From Nocardia niigatensis NBRC 100131 (GTDB lineage Bacteria; Actinomycetota; Actinomycetes; Mycobacteriales; Mycobacteriaceae): 64,000 bases of DNA. Below are positions 63,810-64,000 of the stretch, one piece after another (position 1 is the stretch's first letter; each line of letters begins with the position of its first letter). A program made the position numbers and the translations under genes. Below the pieces are notes generated by a model that was not told where the DNA came from, searched no databases, and was given only the letters and a program-made list of their open reading frames with translations. The DNA is taken from contig NZ_BAGC01000002.1 of NCBI RefSeq assembly GCF_000308655.1, positions 1 to 64,000 of the forward strand, written 5' to 3'.

Positions 63810-63899
63810 GGAGGCGTGCCAGAGCGGCCGAATGGGACTCACTGCTAATGAGTTGTCCCTTCACGGGGACCGGAGGTTCAAATCCTCTCGCCTCCGCCA
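63810..63899 (+). tRNA. tRNA-Ser (GCU)
   Basis: Acceptor GGAGGCG (63810-63816) pairs with CGCCTCC (63889-63895), discriminator G and an encoded CCA to 63899. Anticodon stem ACTCA/TGAGT closes loop CTGCTAA, anticodon GCT (63844-63846). A long variable arm and GTTCAAAT T loop confirm a class II serine tRNA. Confidence 0.96.
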
Positions 63900-63934
63900 A
63901 GCCCGGTACGCCGGGTACACATTTGAATAGCCAT

Positions 63935-64000
63935 GCGCCCGTAGCTCAACGGATAGAGCATCTGACTACGGATCAGAAGGTTGGGAGTTCGAGTCTCTCC
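63935..64000 (+). tRNA. tRNA-Arg (ACG), cut by the window end
   Basis: GCGCCCG begins the acceptor at 63935; TAGCTCAACGGATAGAGCA is a normal D arm; anticodon stem TCTGA/TCAGA closes CTACGGA, anticodon ACG. The T loop GTTCGAGT is seen and the last few bases lie beyond the window. Confidence 0.93.

Noticed and set aside
63900..63934. Terminator between the two last tRNA genes
   Set aside because: CCCGG/CCGGG gives only 5 pairs and no T run; it is too weak to call.

Overview
The window is high-GC actinobacterial DNA with frequent GTG starts. It carries most of the mycolyl-arabinogalactan cell-wall locus. Gene content and order match Mycobacterium tuberculosis Rv3772 to about Rv3804 read backwards: pat, quinone oxidoreductase, aminotransferase-like, bpa, wzt/glfT1/wzm, gtrA, dprE1, dprE2, aftA, emb, accD4, pks13, fadD32, Rv3802c-like. 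The differences from mycobacteria are two Emb proteins, rml genes inside the locus, and a secreted protein of a kind I associate with Nocardia. A Nocardia species, or a close mycolata relative, is most likely. No species can be named from sequence reading alone.

Left part (1-12 kb, + strand): the tail of a Pro/Ala-rich protein, a DUF732 lipoprotein, a cutinase-like enzyme, then fadD32-pks13-accD4, which condense and activate meromycolate. A secreted Ig-like protein and a tiny DUF5988-like protein follow. Middle-left (12-30 kb): two Emb arabinosyltransferases (- strand), a tandem pair of membrane Ser/Thr kinases (+), an unnamed polytopic glycosyltransferase-like protein, aftA, and the decaprenyl-phosphoryl-arabinose epimerase pair dprE1-dprE2 with a divergent GtrA-family gene. 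These genes make the arabinan donor and build the arabinan.

Centre (30-43 kb) is accessory: an orphan molybdopterin oxidoreductase, an XRE/DUF5753 regulator, a MarR regulator facing an MFS exporter across a striking triple operator, and the dTDP-rhamnose genes rmlA-rmlC and rmlB, which make the linker sugar. Right of this (42.8-54.3 kb) lie a translationally coupled cassette (GT2, DUF2142 membrane protein, GH18-like protein) with a divergent gtrA, then glfT2, an SDR, rsgA, and the galactan set wzm-wzt-glfT1.

Right end (54-64 kb): the proteasome activator bpa, a class-V aminotransferase-like protein without its lysine, a quinone oxidoreductase, a lactate-oxidase-family enzyme, a second MarR, tRNA-Ser(UGA), a Ni/Co transporter, an antigen-85-like esterase, the aminotransferase pat, a dienelactone-hydrolase-like protein, tRNA-Ser(GCU) and a cut-off tRNA-Arg(ACG).

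The signals most worth a second look are these: a kinase pair with a shared novel ectodomain inside the arabinan locus; a cluster of DnaA boxes between aftA and the next membrane gene; a dispersed hairpin repeat with compensatory changes, one copy of which is translated in frame inside a membrane protein; a GT2/GtrA/DUF2142/GH18 cassette resembling a wall-decoration system; and three perfectly phased ATGC-N4-GCAT palindromes. No insertion sequence, prophage or CRISPR array was seen.
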